A stretch of 64,000 bases of DNA from Centroberyx gerrardi (GCF_048128805.1 NC_136017.1:11620807-11684806); one strand, 5' to 3'. Positions 23,710-38,808 are shown, counted from the stretch's first letter. Translations and numbers: made by a program. Notes: generated by a model not told the origin, from the sequence alone.

Positions 23710-24391
23710 TCAGCACTTCTTCACCAGGCAGTGTTTGAAGGCGGAGGGGCGGGCGCCCAGGGTGCAGCCCTTGGACAGCTTGCCCTCCCGGTCCTTACAC
23801 TGCACCGTCCGGCTCTGCCAGCCTGTGTCACAAGTCCTGGAGCAGGTCATCCAGGACCCCGTTACCCACTGAGGCCCCGGCGGTGCGGTGGAGGGACCCG
23901 GGGCCGTGGGCGGAGGGGGTGCAGAGGTGGATGTAGTGGTGCTGCTGGTGGTGGTGGTCCTCGTCGTGGTTGAGACCGTCGTGCTGCTGAGCAGAGGGAT
24001 CGACTTTTGGTTGGGGACGACCGCAGGAGGCGGCGGCTGCTGCTGCGGGGCCGTCCGGCGCGGCATAAAGAAACTGTAACGAACATCCAGGGGCTTTTTA
24101 GCGTCCGTCGCCAGGATCTGGACCACCAGGGCCTCCTGGAGGGCCCCGGGGCCCATGCTGTGAAGCCACTCGTCCCTCTGGCTCCAGCCGCTGTAGTTGA
24201 GCACAGAGCCGTTGAGCGGGATGATCGTCTCTGAGGTGGAGATCATGAACTTGCCGTTCAGGAGGTACTCGCCGTTGGGCCGGCGGAGAGCCAGGTAGGC
24301 GGTGTAGCGAGTCTGGTCCTTGGCCTTGTGCTGGCGGACCTTGATGTGGGTGGAGCCCACGGGGATCTTCACTACGTCAGTGTAGCCCTTA
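23710..24391 (-). CDS. adamts5 exon 8: spacer, mucin-like linker and C-terminal thrombospondin repeat
   Basis: Starts [12 protein letters not shown] and ends in TGA at 23712-23710. The spacer is followed by about 62 residues of Pro, Thr and Ser (plus coordinates 23872-24057), then [17 protein letters not shown] and a final KKC. Confidence 0.94.
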
Positions 24392-27299
24392 CTGTTCAGC
24401 AGGAGAGAGAAGGGGAGGAGAAGAGAGAGGGGTCAGATCTGCAGTTGTCTTATTGGAAAACAGACTTTGAACCAGAAGAATCAGAAATGAACAAATGTGT
24501 GATATTGTCTCCGGTGAGAAATAGTAGGCCTTTCTTTAAGTGATATAATAAAGTCAGTTTCTATTTTAATCTCTTAACGTTAAGACTCCTCTTTATGGTT
24601 TACAAGCATGTGAGTGAATGTCTGTGCATGCACGCCTGTGTATTTGATTTTTAATATAGGTTTTTCTATAATCTTAGGATCACTCCAAGTCCTAACATGC
24701 ACAGTGTCTGTTTATACAGTACGCATGTCTTCTCCTCACCTCTTCTTGGTAAAGTTGCCCACTACTCGTATACAGCCTGTACTGTCTCCTCCACATATAC
24801 CACACTTGTCAAACTGGAGCTTAGAGCCGATGATGCCGTCGCAGCCCGTCCGTACACATTTCCCCTTCACACACACCGAGCTGCTGTAAGGACGACACTC
24901 TGTCCCGTCTATCACCTACAGAGGGACAAAGTCATATATTCATTATTGTCTTCAATATTATTGTTGTTGTCACAGAGCACTGCATCCTTTTTGGGTAACT
25001 CCGACAGGCAACAGTACACAGAGTTGTTTCAGCATTGTTGCTTTAATCAAATAGGATCAACTTGTTGCCAGGAAACATCTGAATACGTTTTTGACAAGGT
25101 CTCACTTTGTTGCCCATCTACAGTGCCACAAAAATGGTGAATCACCATAGTCATTATCATCATGGTTGTCATATCTTTCGTCACTATCAGCATTAATTAT
25201 CATTATCATGTTTATCATCATCATCATCATCATGAGATGCATAGTCCTAAAACTGGTCCTCAATACATGTAAGTGGTGTCTTGAATGAATGAATGAATGA
25301 ATGAATGAATGAAGTTTCTATGAATTCACTGCTCCAATTAAGAAATTGTCTAGCATAACAATAAGTACAACAATAAGGACCTTTATAGGTGTGCAATAAC
25401 CATAACCATAAAAATAATAATGTTTATTACAGCACCACTCTACTAAAAGCTCTTCTAAAACTCACCCTCTGAGAGAAGACTACATAGTATCCTGTTCCTT
25501 TTGCCCTGCAGGTCAGCTTGCACACGTCTTTAGGCAGGACTCCTGCGAACTTCGGCACCCACTCCACGAAGGTCTTCACCCCCTTCGGATCTGTCTGGGG
25601 TCCGTTGCGCACCTCACACTGCTCCTGGCGGAGGTTCTTAGCTGCAGAAAAGTTCCAGCAAAAAAGGTTAGAAAGAAATGAAGGACTACTTATTTTGTAT
25701 GCTACATAATTTAAAATAATAATAATAATAATTCCTGAAAACCCAGACACATTTCTTCCATACAAAGGCAAACAGCAGTGGCTATTTCTGTGTGCTTTAA
25801 AGGTCAAGAATTATAACGGGGGTTTAGATTTCTCATCAACATAAATTATACCCACAAATGCTTATAAATGATACATTATCCAATTATATTACCAACAGTA
25901 GTTTTGTTGGGAAAGGAGATAAACATTGAAGTCACTTTTCTCAATTTCTCTCCTCCTACAGTTACTGCTCTTTGGCTTTGCAGTTTTGGAGGCACAAGGT
26001 TTTTCACCTGACAGCAGTGATATGTAGTAATGAGTGTGTGTGTGTGTGTGTGTATCTGAGTCTCAGAGTCTGGCAGCCTGTCACACTCACTGGATGCGGG
26101 GCACGGCGTGACGCTGCAGGACCGATAGATGGCTCTCTTGCCCGTGCAGTAGCGGCCGTTGTTGCGCGGCGGCGGGTTGTTGCACAGACGCTGGGCGAAC
26201 TGCACCCCGCCTCCGCAAGAGCGAGAGCACGCACCCCAGGGACCCCACGAACTCCAGCTGCCGTGGTTGGACGCCTGGGAGAGGGAGAAGAGGAGAGAGG
26301 GAAGATGAAAGCAGGAGGAGAGACAGAAGAGATGAGGAGGGGGAGGAAATGACAGAGAGAGAGAGAGCGAGATCAGACAGAGATGAAGAGAAATGAAGGA
26401 GGAGGGTGAAGGAGAGAGAGAGGGAGGGAGATGAGAGAGGACAATTAGCGCTTATCAGACATGTTGGAAGTCAGATTAGTTCTCGGCCAGGCCACGTGTC
26501 GCGGGGAAACCCCTTTGGAGAGGGATTCGCGATCAAGACAGACTAGTCATGCAGTGTGATGTGAAAGAGAGAGAGAGAGAGAGAGAGAGAGGAATGAGGC
26601 CATCCGCATGTGATAAAATTGCATGTGATGAAAATGAGAGTCACTAATGTCATGTTCAAAGCCATTCTTCAGGACAGCATAACTGGATCTGTGGCCTGAC
26701 AGCGCTAGCTCACGTTTCCCCCCGGAGGCGCAGTCTGAACCAAATTCTGATGCTAACATGGACTTCTGATCAAGATACATATTCCTGTGTTTTTCCAACC
26801 AGTGGCGCATGAGTCATCGGTGATAAAAATGACTGGAGGAGTAGCACTTGACTTTTTACGAGAGAAAACTAATTCTACGATCCTTCAAAAGTTCTGAAGA
26901 GCTTTGTTGGATCAAATTTTTCCACATTAACGCATCATTTAGTGCCATTGCTGTGTTTTAATAGAACCATTAATTGAACCATTTCTTTCCACGGTTAAAG
27001 CTACTTATTCTGCAATCATACCAAAAGAAATATACGGAGGCTCAAAGGTTTTGAAGTCAGCGGTTGAGGCTCCATCTAAAATGGAAGGCTTAACATTTGT
27101 GTGAGCAGTAAACTGGTCGTCACACCAGGCAGCGAAAGCGAAGCGAGTCAGAAGTTGGGCCGACTCCACACACACAGTCTGCCAAGGATCCAGTCAGACT
27201 CTTCAAATGTCATGTGACAAATAAACACAAAGAAAATATTCTTTCCTTCTTTCCCCTCCTTTTCAACTCGCTCTCTCTTCCTCCCTCACACACACACAC

Positions 27300-27330
<31 letters not shown>

Positions 27331-30300
27331 GTGTCAAGAGCCTGCCAGAAACACACTCGGTCCTTTAACTCATTAAGGCTAAATTGAATTTAGAACAAGT
27401 AACATAAATCATCAGTGGCACAAAAAATCAGACCACACAATGAAGTCATACATATACCCCATGACATTTTTTCCACTTTAGGTGTCTCTGTCTCCCTCTC
27501 TACCTCATCCTTTTCTTTCTGAGTAGCTGTCCTATGTATTGTACCTAAAGTTTATTCCTCCATCTCTTTGTCTCTCTCTCTCTCTTTCCCAAACACAAGT
27601 TTGTGCAAGTGTGTTTGGTTTGTGCTTAAAATATCACTTCTTGAACTATAAAAAGGCCTTTAACAAGAACGGATAATTTTACAAAAGGAATCTATTTTTG
27701 ATTTTCTCCCTCTTTGTTCCTCTCTCTCTCACACACCTCTTGTATCCAAACACTACGTGTCCTTTTCAACCGTTCTCCCTCATACCATCCATCCATCTCT
27801 CTCTCTCTCTTACCGAGTAGTGCCTCTTGCGGGTCTTGTCCACACATTTCCCCTGCAGGCAGATGCGTCCCTTGCCGCAGGGTGTGCCCTCCACGGCCGG
27901 CAGCTTCTTGGTCAGACACACCATCTGTCCCTGGCGAATCACGGCGCACCACAGGCGAGCGCACACGTCCATGCCCGGGCACACCGTGTACTCGGGGCCG
28001 AAGGCCAGGCGACACTGGCGGACGGCGTCGTAGCTCTGCCCCGGGAGCTCCTCGGGGCCCAGCAGGGGCTGGCGAGGAGGGTCCAGGAGACACTCAGCTA
28101 CGGAGGAGAGGACAGAAGGAGGAGGGGGTTTTAAAAAGGGGGTCTGCGGTCTTTTTTTTTGTCAGGCAACCACATTTTGAGATTATATGCCACTCTGGAT
28201 TAGTCTGTTGACTGGGGTGTGCAGGGATGGGTGGCCATGTGCCATGAAGGGCCGAGCAGCTTTTCATTCCAACCAACACTACATCAGGTGATTTCACCGG
28301 TTAGTTCCTCCTCTCTGTTGAGGATGTGCTAATCAGTGAAATCCCCTGCAGATTCTTGGCCCTCCCTGCTGCCTGTTCCTGGTGTTTGCCAATCTATTTT
28401 AGCCTATTGCCAAACTAGACCTTGAGTTGGCCTGTCACTCAATAAAAGTGGTGGAACAGCAACAGACATTGCCAAGCCTGAAATGATACCGTTGGCACAT
28501 GAACCATGCTGCAAGTAATGGAGCTGCCTAGTAAAATGTCAACCAACAATGCTCATCTGGCATTCATGAATGAAACTAATTAATGAAACTATGCAAAGTG
28601 TGGCTCATCTTGGATAAAGCTCTGATTTCCTGTCCAGACAATTGTCTTTTGCCTGCAGCGCAACTTCTCTCTTCTTCAGCCAGTATCTGGTTTGTAAATG
28701 GGATTAAATAGACTAATAAATACAATAAATGCTTACATATCAAGATATAAAGAGATTTGTTCCAAAATGAAAAGAAAAGCGACATGTAGTCTTACAAAAT
28801 TGGCTAGGAAGAGTTCTTGCTATGCTGACATCTGACAGATTTAAAGACTTACAGATGCTGTTTACAAATTTGCCTGAACCACAAGCATGAACCCATCCTT
28901 CCCCTGTCCCTTTGCTCCTACCCCCCCCCCCCCCTTGCCTCCCCTCCCTCCTCCCAGACTCACCGTTGCCGTCGTCGAAGAAGTCGGTGATGGTCGCTGA
29001 GGTGCAGCGGCTCCAGGGTTTGGAGGCGTCGATGGAGGTCAGGATGGAGGACATGAGCCGCTTGTCGCTGCTGGCCCCGAAGCGCTCCTCGCAGAACTTG
29101 GAGTCGTCGTGGGACAAGCCCAGCAGGTGACCTGGGACAGAGAGAGAGAGAGAGAGAAAGGACATTTGACTGGGAGGTTATAGGTACAAGGTGGAGGGAG
29201 TTTGACTGCACGTGCATAAGAGAGACAGTGAAAGACAAACGGAAAGGGAGTGATGGTGCACAGTCATGGCCACTTTCCTCTTAAATACATACGTTTATTA
29301 CTTTGTAGCAGACAAAATCCACTCTTATCTGAGCTCTAACAAGACTCAAACACCTCAACTATATCCTGACATTGGGAAGATCCCTCCAGTGTTTCTGACT
29401 TGTATCAATATCCCTCTTTCCTTGACTCAGGAGAAAGTTAATCTACTGACTTTTATTGCCAGGAAAACAAAAAAAATGAGAGAAAAATGAGAGATAGAGA
29501 GGAAGAGAAACAGACAGAAGTAGGAATGACAGAAAAAGTGCAAAAAGGAATGAAGACAGACAGAGAGAGATAGAAATCGAGATAGAGAGAGAAAGAGAAA
29601 GATAGAGAGGGAAATATGATGATGGGAGTCGTCACGGTTTCGGAGATCTATCACGCAGCAGGAATGAGAAAAGAAAACAGACATGGAGTGCTCAGGTATC
29701 AGGTGTATGAGATCAAACAATACCTGCATGATATTAATCAACAATAAAGATGTGCTGAGAGATTGTGTAAGCGCATGCTCCGGCGTGCCTGCGTCAGTGT
29801 TTGTGTGTAGGTGTGTGTGTGTGTGTGTGTGTATCCATGCCTACCTATCTCATGCGCGACGGTGAACGCGGCGTGAAGCCCGTCGTCCTCGATGACGGCA
29901 CAGCTTCTCTCCGGAGAGCAGATGGTGCCGACGTCCGCCATGCCCAGGGTGTCGCAGGAGTGGTGGCCGCACAGGTCCTGAGCAGAGGAAACAGCTACAG
30001 TCAGTGAGCCGCTACTGCCGTCCTGGCCAAGTCTCTCATGTACCAGCCATTCTAGGTCTCAACTGGACAAACTATCAGTCACCAAACACACACATTTTTT
30101 TTTATTTTTACTATTTTTCACATTTTTGAATAGTAGTAAACACATCAAAACTATGAAACGACACAAATGGAATTATGCAGTGGTCAAAAAAAGTGTTGAA
30201 CAAATCAAAACTATCTTATATTTTAGATTCTTTAAAGTAGCCGCCCTTTGCCTTGATGGAAAGGCAAAGGCTTTGGAGAGAAATTCATACATAGGATCAA

Positions 30301-32404
30301 CTTCACTATTTATATTTGTCTAAAAAACACATTTCAAGCATTTAAGCATAAGCCTTTAGATCAAAATGGCTTTAAGAGAATGACAAACATAGTACATTCA
30401 ATCAGGTGGGTCCAAACATTTGACTGGTAGTGTAAATAACATGACCGAAGGATGTTAATTGCTCAATATTTCAAAAATACAACTGTCTCATCTCAACAAA
30501 AATGTAAATCTTTTGTCAGCAAATAGCTTGAGTGATAATCTTTAGTGAGTTTTACTTTCATGCCAGCGATGCCTTTATCTTGAGTGATCTGCCTTATTTC
30601 AACATATATGCACTTGTTTCAAGATTCCCTAAATTCCTTAAATAGATTAAAATGCACTTGGAAATACACTGCATTATGAACTGCAAGTGGAATTATACCA
30701 ATACCGTTTTTTTTTCATTTGGTTTAAGGAAAAACAAGATTGTAAGACTCTAATACCAAACTAAATGACTTTTTAGATGCATGTTTTTGCAGTGCAGTGT
30801 AAAACTTAAAATCGTGTTCATGCAGGCAGCGTCTTCAACAGCAAAACACACTGAGAATGTCAGTCATAGCCTTGAACACGGATGGATATGTTGCCCTCGG
30901 GAATCTTTCGGTAATGCGTCCCTCTGTGCCTTCATGAAAGAAATAGCTGTAACAACCATCTCCCTTTCCTCGGGCAGCAGGGAAATGAAATGTTGGATTT
31001 TAATAAAGGACCTTCCAGCTATCATGCTCCTTCCTGTTCAGCCCCCTACATGCTTCAGCCTCGGCTCTGTCTGCTGCTCTTCTGTCTTGCCCTCTAGGAT
31101 GCCTGTCTGCCCGGGATCTTTCCCTCTCAAAAACACGTTTCCATACGTCTACGTGTCTTTCTTTTGAATCTACCAGATACCGGGACCACCTGCTCTTCAG
31201 ACTCGAGCAAGTGACGACAAGCAAAAGCTGTGATCCCTTATTGATTTCACCCATTAAATCCACTTCAGTCTTGAGGGGGAGACGGGTTTAAGCAGGATTT
31301 CTAAGCCTTGAGACAACTGAGGCATGGGTTGTGCAAAGACGGGAACAACTGAATAAGGAAGGAGTATTTTGACTTTGATACAATACTAAGTTTAATATCT
31401 AAAAATCTGATACTACTACAATACCACGGCAAACAAGAAAAACCACCAAGCAATGTCACAGTCTCTGAGAATATTTGATAAGTTACCACACTTGACTTGG
31501 ACAACATTTGCCCAGTTTTGCCAACCAGTTTCGGTGGCGTGGGATTCTGTTCAAAATATTTGACATGGGACTGTTTGAAGCTGTTGCCATGTTTTCAGCT
31601 GTTCGATGATGAATTTTGTCGAGAGCCAGACTACAGCTCTGTCTATTCCGGTCCTTCTTCTTCTACTATTCCAGTCTGTGTGTATATGCCCCCTGGAGGC
31701 GACATTGAAATGGAATTTCAGCTTGCTAAACACATTTGACCAAAAGTTAATGAAATTCAATATTGAATTCAATCTTTTGCGATGTTATTGAAGTGGTATC
31801 GGAATTTCACTTATCGTGACAACGCTAAATGGAAGGAATTCCTAATATACACTGGGTAAAGTCATCTTTCCTCGGCGACTGTTCTTCTGTCTCTCCTCCT
31901 CCCTCTTTCTGTTTTTCTCTCCATCACATCCACTCTCTCCCTCTTTCTTCTTCTTTATTCTCTCGATTCTCTTTTATTCTCTCTTTCAAAGCCTCTCCCC
32001 GTTTCATTTTTCTTCCACTGTCTTCCTCCCTCTCTCTCCTCCATCTCTCTCTCTCTCTCTGTCTGCCAGAGTACACTGTGTATTGATCTGCGCGCCGACT
32101 CCCACACACATCCATGCAGATGAGGCCTCGGGGCGCGCTGGCTGGCCTCGCTCTGCGCAGAGAGAGATCAATCAGTCAATCACACTGTCACCCTGGGGTG
32201 CAAGCGCACGCTCGCGATGGGCGCGTGCACACGGGCGCCCACGTACACATGCACACACACTCTCACAATGCGAAAGAACATGCTTTCAATATATATGTGC
32301 ATTCGGGCGCCCACACACACACACACACACACAGACGCTTGCTTACTCACATAGAGCGGCATGCAGCCAAACATTCATGCGTGTGTACATACATTCAAAC
32401 GAGG

Positions 32405-32447
<43 letters not shown>

Positions 32448-33596
32448 ACCACATCCCGTGGAGAGGATGAATCGTCATGTTAAGTGGTGCTGACAGGCCT
32501 GCTGGGTAATGTGTGAGAGGCTCTCTGGGGAGGGTGTTTACCCGTTCCGGGCGGATCAGCTTGGAACAAACCGCTCTGTGTTCTGCGCACACACACATGA
32601 CTGGCCGGGCGGTACCGCCTTACACACACACACACACACACAATTACACACTCACATACACATACAAGCACATACACAGATATGCACAATCACACACACA
32701 CACTGTCCATGAAGGGAAAGCCCGCTCTTGCCAAGTGACTGCAGGACACACACCAGCAAAACAAAGGGCAAGTCAAATACACTCGCTGCATGTGTGTATG
32801 TGTGAGCCAACTCTATGCTAAGAAGGTTTTTTTTTTATTTTTCTGTGCGCAGACAAGCTTGAAACCCAATGAAGGAAGGCTGTTTGTTTTGAGTGGGACA
32901 CAGACAGTGACAGAATGTATAGAGAAGCGTGTTTGTCTTTAAATTTGGTCTGTTTCTCTTTTCCCATTTCCCACACTCTTTCACCCTCTCTTTCTTTACA
33001 CCTCCTTCCAGTTTATTTATTTGTTCGATCCCTCCCAGGCTCTATCATGAGAACTTTGTTTTTGTCCCACTTTCTCGTGTATACATGGATTTCATTAGGA
33101 TAACACAGTATCACAGGAAGTGGGTGAACAGCGGGAAAATGGGAATCTCCCTTTAGAAATGAATGAATCAGAGCGGTGGGTCGAAAAAGCCTGAAATGTC
33201 GCTAAAGGACCCAAACTAACATCCTTGTCCGCGCTGTTCTCTTCTTCCGTATCTCCTCTTCCCGACTTTGTTTTCACCCGGCGGCCTCTCGCAGACAGAC
33301 GAGAAAAGCAGGGAGGGAGGGAGAGAAAGAGAAATAAGTTCAGGAATCAGACGCCGGAGGGAAAGGATGGGAGGACGGGCGGAAATTAAAGAGAAGAATG
33401 GAGGGAACAAGGAGTTACAGCAACATTGGGCGAAATACCACAAGAACAGGTGGCAAGCTGGTTGTGCAGGTCAGGAGACGAGTGTGTGCATGTGTATGTG
33501 TGTGTGCGATCATTCAGGAGTATGCACCCTCGTTGTGTTACAAAACCACTAGCAATTTGAGTCAAGGCTTCTGTTAACCACACACACACGCACATA

Positions 33597-33634
<38 letters not shown>

Positions 33635-35868
33635 ATCCCTCTTAGAGAGTGCACTTAGCCATTTTGCTAGTGAGCTTCATGAATCTAGTGAAAATACACT
33701 GCACACTGATTGCAACAAGCCTGCTAATCGAAAGCCAGTGGGACCAGCTCTCCACCAATGACTGGAGAGGTCACTGTGATTGACAGGTTGCCAAAGCAAT
33801 GAGAGACATCACAGCAAGGTGTGGCTAGAAAGGAGATTGCCCTTAGATAGTGAGTGGGGCCAAATTTGACTATCTCCCCACTTATTTGTTTAGACGTAAA
33901 GAACATTTTCTACCTCTGTTTGAGCAGTTTAATATGCTGTTTTCATATTGTGCTGTGCAGAAATGCTTTGTGATATGTTTAGCTGCATCATAGCGAACAC
34001 AATGCAGATTTTTAGTAATGACTGGCCTCTTTACACCTCTCATTCACTTCTACATGAGCCTGTCTATCTTTAAGTACGCTCATCTCCCACTGATTGGACA
34101 AATGACTGAATGCTCAAGTCACGCATTTTGTTAACTACTGGCAAAATCACTTCACTAAGAAGATAACAGCATGGCCACTTGAACTGAGCGGACTGTTATT
34201 TTTCATCTGAGCAATGACTTTGCCTGGAAACATGAATCGGCCGCGTCCGCACTCAAAGGAATCTTCAGACCGTGACTGCAAACAGGAGCGCAATTTACAG
34301 TCGCTCACGCATCGCTTTATGTGGAGTGAAGCAGGCTTGTGTGTTGTTACCAGGCAGCTTTAGCAGGGACTGAACTCTCTGGCCCGCAGCGCATGTCGAC
34401 AGATTGGGGGTCGAGGGTTTGGGATCCAAGAGCTTTCTGCAGGTTGTCAACATATGGCAGACGAAATAGAGCATGTGTGAAATATCGAGAACAGTTAAAA
34501 CAAATAGAGAAAGTCGTCGCGAGGAGGGCGAGGGGTGGGAATTGTACACTGTACTGCATGAAAACACACACACACACACACGTGATGTATACAGACACAG
34601 GGAAACTGGTAAATACAAGGACACCAGAAACCCACACTCACACATACATGATAATAATAAACCCAAGGAGAAAGGATGGAAGTGGAGGAAAGGGGAGGAG
34701 AGGAGAGGAGAGGAGAGGAGAGGAGAGGAGAGGAGACGAGAGCACAGGAAAGGGAGGAGAGCACATTGCAGCGTATCCGTCACGCCAAAATATACACGTG
34801 TGCACATGTTCCCATATAAGTGACATGAAAACGTGTTATACACATGTGGAGGAGACGGCAGAGGAAATGGACTGCGGATAGGTACATGCTGTGTCTACAT
34901 CAATGTGTATCTTACATCAATCATCATTACATAAGGCTGTTCTCTGTGTACGTTTTAGGTATTTGGGCTGGTGCTCTTATCCAAAGTGATTTACAATAGT
35001 TTGGGTCAAACTCACTTCTAATTCACTCAATTCAGGAGGTGGAATTTCATCAAAATAATTCAAAACCCTGATTCTGGTAAACAGGGACCTGCACTCCCAT
35101 ATGTTGGCTCTTCTCCTCCCTCACTCCCAAACAATTGGAATAACCGTCCCACTCCAGTGAGAATAGCAGGGGAACGCCCCATCTTCCACTGTAGACTGAA
35201 AACTCATCTTTTTAAGAAGTACCTCATATCAATGAATGATATTCCCTCTCTTTTAATCACTCTGACTGCTCTCCAAAGAAATCTGTTCTACCTCTCTCCT
35301 TAGCTCTTATTTTATTTCTTTTTCTAGCTATTCTCTCTTACATGATCACTCTATTGTCACAGGAATATTGTAACGGCAGCATGGCTCTGACCCTTGACCT
35401 CTTGCTTGTACTTTTGGTGATCTAGGATTTTAATCTCACTCCACTAATGCACTCACTGTAAGTCGCTCTGAATAAGAGTGTCAGATAAACGCCTAAAATA
35501 AAAATGAAATATGTAAAGAAATGAAGGAGAACAAAGTCTCTAATCTGTGTTATTGTAGTTTTGAACTGAGTGAATTGAAAGTGAACTGACCTCAACCCCG
35601 GTGGAAACAGTTGAAAAAGTCAACGCTCAAATATCACTGGCATGACAAGTGCCGGCTGCCAGCAATGCCTACCCAAATATTTGGAGTATTACTGCATGAA
35701 GCAAATGAGAAAGTGAAAAAGTAGCGTGAACGCACTGTGTGTATGTCAATATCTCCAAATCCCTCTCTCTCTTTCTCTGTCCACCTTACAGTAGGGCTTT
35801 GTCTACTGTCCCAGCTCACAATAAGGGAGCGCAGGCATGCATCGGTCTGCTATGACGTAACATTTAGT

Positions 35869-35903
<35 letters not shown>

Positions 35904-38748
35904 CAGAGCGGCCCGGGTTCCCTCAATGTGTCTGTTGTTTTGTTCTGGTGCTGGTATGTGTGGAACCGGGTGACACTGCCGCACGGGTCATCTCACTCCG
36001 GGTGCGGGGGTGCCGGCGCTGGAGTAATTGGACCCGACCACAAAGAGACCAGTTCCCTCCAACCCTGTGCACTCCTTAACCCCCCCCCCCCCCCTCACCA
36101 CCACCCACCCCCCCTCTCCATCTGCGAACAATGGGCTGGTCTGACTTTACAGGCATGAAGTCTTGAATGAGCTTCACTTCTAGTTCAGCGGTCTACAATA
36201 ATCACGATCCACTTCGCAGTCGGTCCAACACAGAGATGAAAGATGAGCAGAATACAGTTTCGGCTGAACTATGATCACTCAAGTACATTATGTTGCATTC
36301 AGTACGATGGAATAATCGAAAGATCATTTGTTGTAACACACAGTCAAAACTCCCTTTTTTCCCCCTGTAACTTTCTATTTTGGCTACAAAGTTTCCTAAG
36401 CCCTGACAAAATAATTTGCACACTGACATTCTCTCACTCATACATCAAAATCCCTTTTCTTTTTCAAGCCAAAATGCAACAAGGTACGAGGCACCTGAGC
36501 CAAATAAGGCTATTTCCTGACTGGCATTCCCTCAGTGAAGCACTAATGGGCCTATCCTGTTTCTAAAATGAGGAGTTTTGTGCCAAAATGCAATATCCGC
36601 AATTTGAAAAAATGTCACAACTACTCTTACTACTTTTGACAGTGTGTGGGCTCCTTTCCTCTTCTGACAACTACTCTTATGGAATGATTAATAGCAAAAA
36701 CAAATTTTAATACTTTGTAAAGAAAAGGCAAAATGAACACTTTTCAAGACTGGATCATCCATATTCAAGATATTGGATGATAACCTTCAGCTGCTTTTTC
36801 CAAAATAGGTATTTGGTATAATGGTATAATAATTTGGTACTCTTCTAACAAACATCACGTTCTGATATTTTTCTTTAGAATACATAAGCTGCAATGTGAG
36901 TGAATACACAGATTCCTAAAGAATATGACTTTCAGATGAAGAATTTCTAGTTTCACTGAAACACACAAAGTAGGTCTATTTTCCTCCAGTGTTTAAAAGT
37001 AAACAAACCTAAACCTTGCTTGTCTGCCTGTGATACTGATACACAAGAGTAAAGTAACAGCAATCTAAGCGCTCAGCCAAAACACAGACTCCTGATAATG
37101 GCCTTTAATAGCCAAACAGTTCAGAGGTCAAAGTTAAAGTAAGGCAAATGGCTCCTTTCCTGACTTAATCTTTCACCTCCGTTAAGGTCATGACCTTAAT
37201 TGCAGGTCACCTATTAGCTGTGCTGGCTCTGCCAAGTAAGCACACAGCAACATGTTGACCGGATTTAACTGCAATTGCACAGACTTGTCCTGCAGAACTC
37301 ACCTCACAGTGTCTCTCAGAGGTTTATCCATGTTAGTCAACATATTAGCTGCCTTAGCCACACCAGGGAGGGCAGCGGACCTCCAGTACCAACTATGTCC
37401 ATAATAGATCCTGTTCACACATCCATAGCAATGTATGTCACTATACACTGCCTGTAAAACATAGAGACATGGATTATGGATAGACTGATATATGGTATAC
37501 TATGGCTCATATATCGGGCCGATATTGGCATTTTATTAAATACCAGATATCTGCCAGACAGTCATGTTGTCTTCATTCTTCATTCAAGGCCTAATGTATC
37601 TCAGAATTTCCCCTGTCATTAAATCGGTGTGGTGGGTCACCCTGCCCTAAGGAGCTGTGAACCCTAAAATAATTTCATTAGTCTGGGTTTCAGTGGAAGG
37701 TTTTAGTGTCAAATGCTGGAAGTGCTGTTTCAGAGGCTTTTCCACTCTGACAGGAATACATTTAAGGGGGAAACACTGAATACTTGTAACTTATGGCATG
37801 AAAATTGTCAAATTTAAAGATATTGATTATAAGCACCAAAATATCTATGCTACAGCTATGGGCAACTTCAATATTAAATAATTGATATTGGTATCGACCT
37901 TCAAAAACCTATATCAGTCAAACCCCAACATGGACTATACAAAAAAGTGGTGCAACTCAGTGGCAGGACACTGACACTGTAGATGGGAACACACTGAGGA
38001 CTGTGCCAGGGCAAAGATGGGTATCTGAGCAGGCTCAAAGCCCAAGCAGAACAGACAAAAAATACACAGCACACTGCCTGTCATGTCCCATTACAGTCCG
38101 CTGTCCATTTAGATCCTCGCCTTCCTGCCCTGCCTCTGCCAGGGCGAGGTATCTGGACAGCCGGTTCCATGCCCGACCCATCCTCCGAGGATGGCACCAC
38201 ACAAGACTACAGCCTGGGAAGTTTCAGTCTTGCCCATGCAGGTGCAGAGGCCACAGGGTTAGCGGGGAGCCATGAGGTGGCTGGCACACAGGAACTGTGC
38301 CACTTTGCCAACCTGCTAACCTCAGGTATGCACTACCAGCTGCGGTGCCAACTTGGCGCCGGTACCAGGAGATCCGAGGTAATACCTCTCCGCCTCAGCC
38401 ACGACAAGACCTTGCATGACTTGAACACGCCGCAATCCAAGGAGAGCTATCTGACACATCAAGCGGAGCTAACCGCCATCAAGCCACACCAGAAGGGGTG
38501 AAAAATGCACTGAGATTTGCTGCTGCCCTGCGGCTTCAGACCGGAGAGGGAGGGAGGGAGGAGGGGAGAGAAAGAGACGGTGAAAGAAGGGATAAATGAG
38601 TGTGGTCTAGGTAAACGTATGGCTTCTCACAGGGTGGATGTGTTTGTTTTTCTGACAGCTCCCAGCCCCGGCTGACAGACGCTGGAAAAGTAACTGGGAA
38701 AAAATGTGCGGACTGGAGTGATGAGAGAGAGAAGGAGAGAAGGAGAGA

Positions 38749-38808
<60 letters not shown>

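Noticed and set aside
30200..30300. Possible exon near 'GTAGCCGCCCTTTGCCTTGATG'
   Set aside because: The phrase belongs to a Tc1-type repeat common in fish genomes; the frame is broken.
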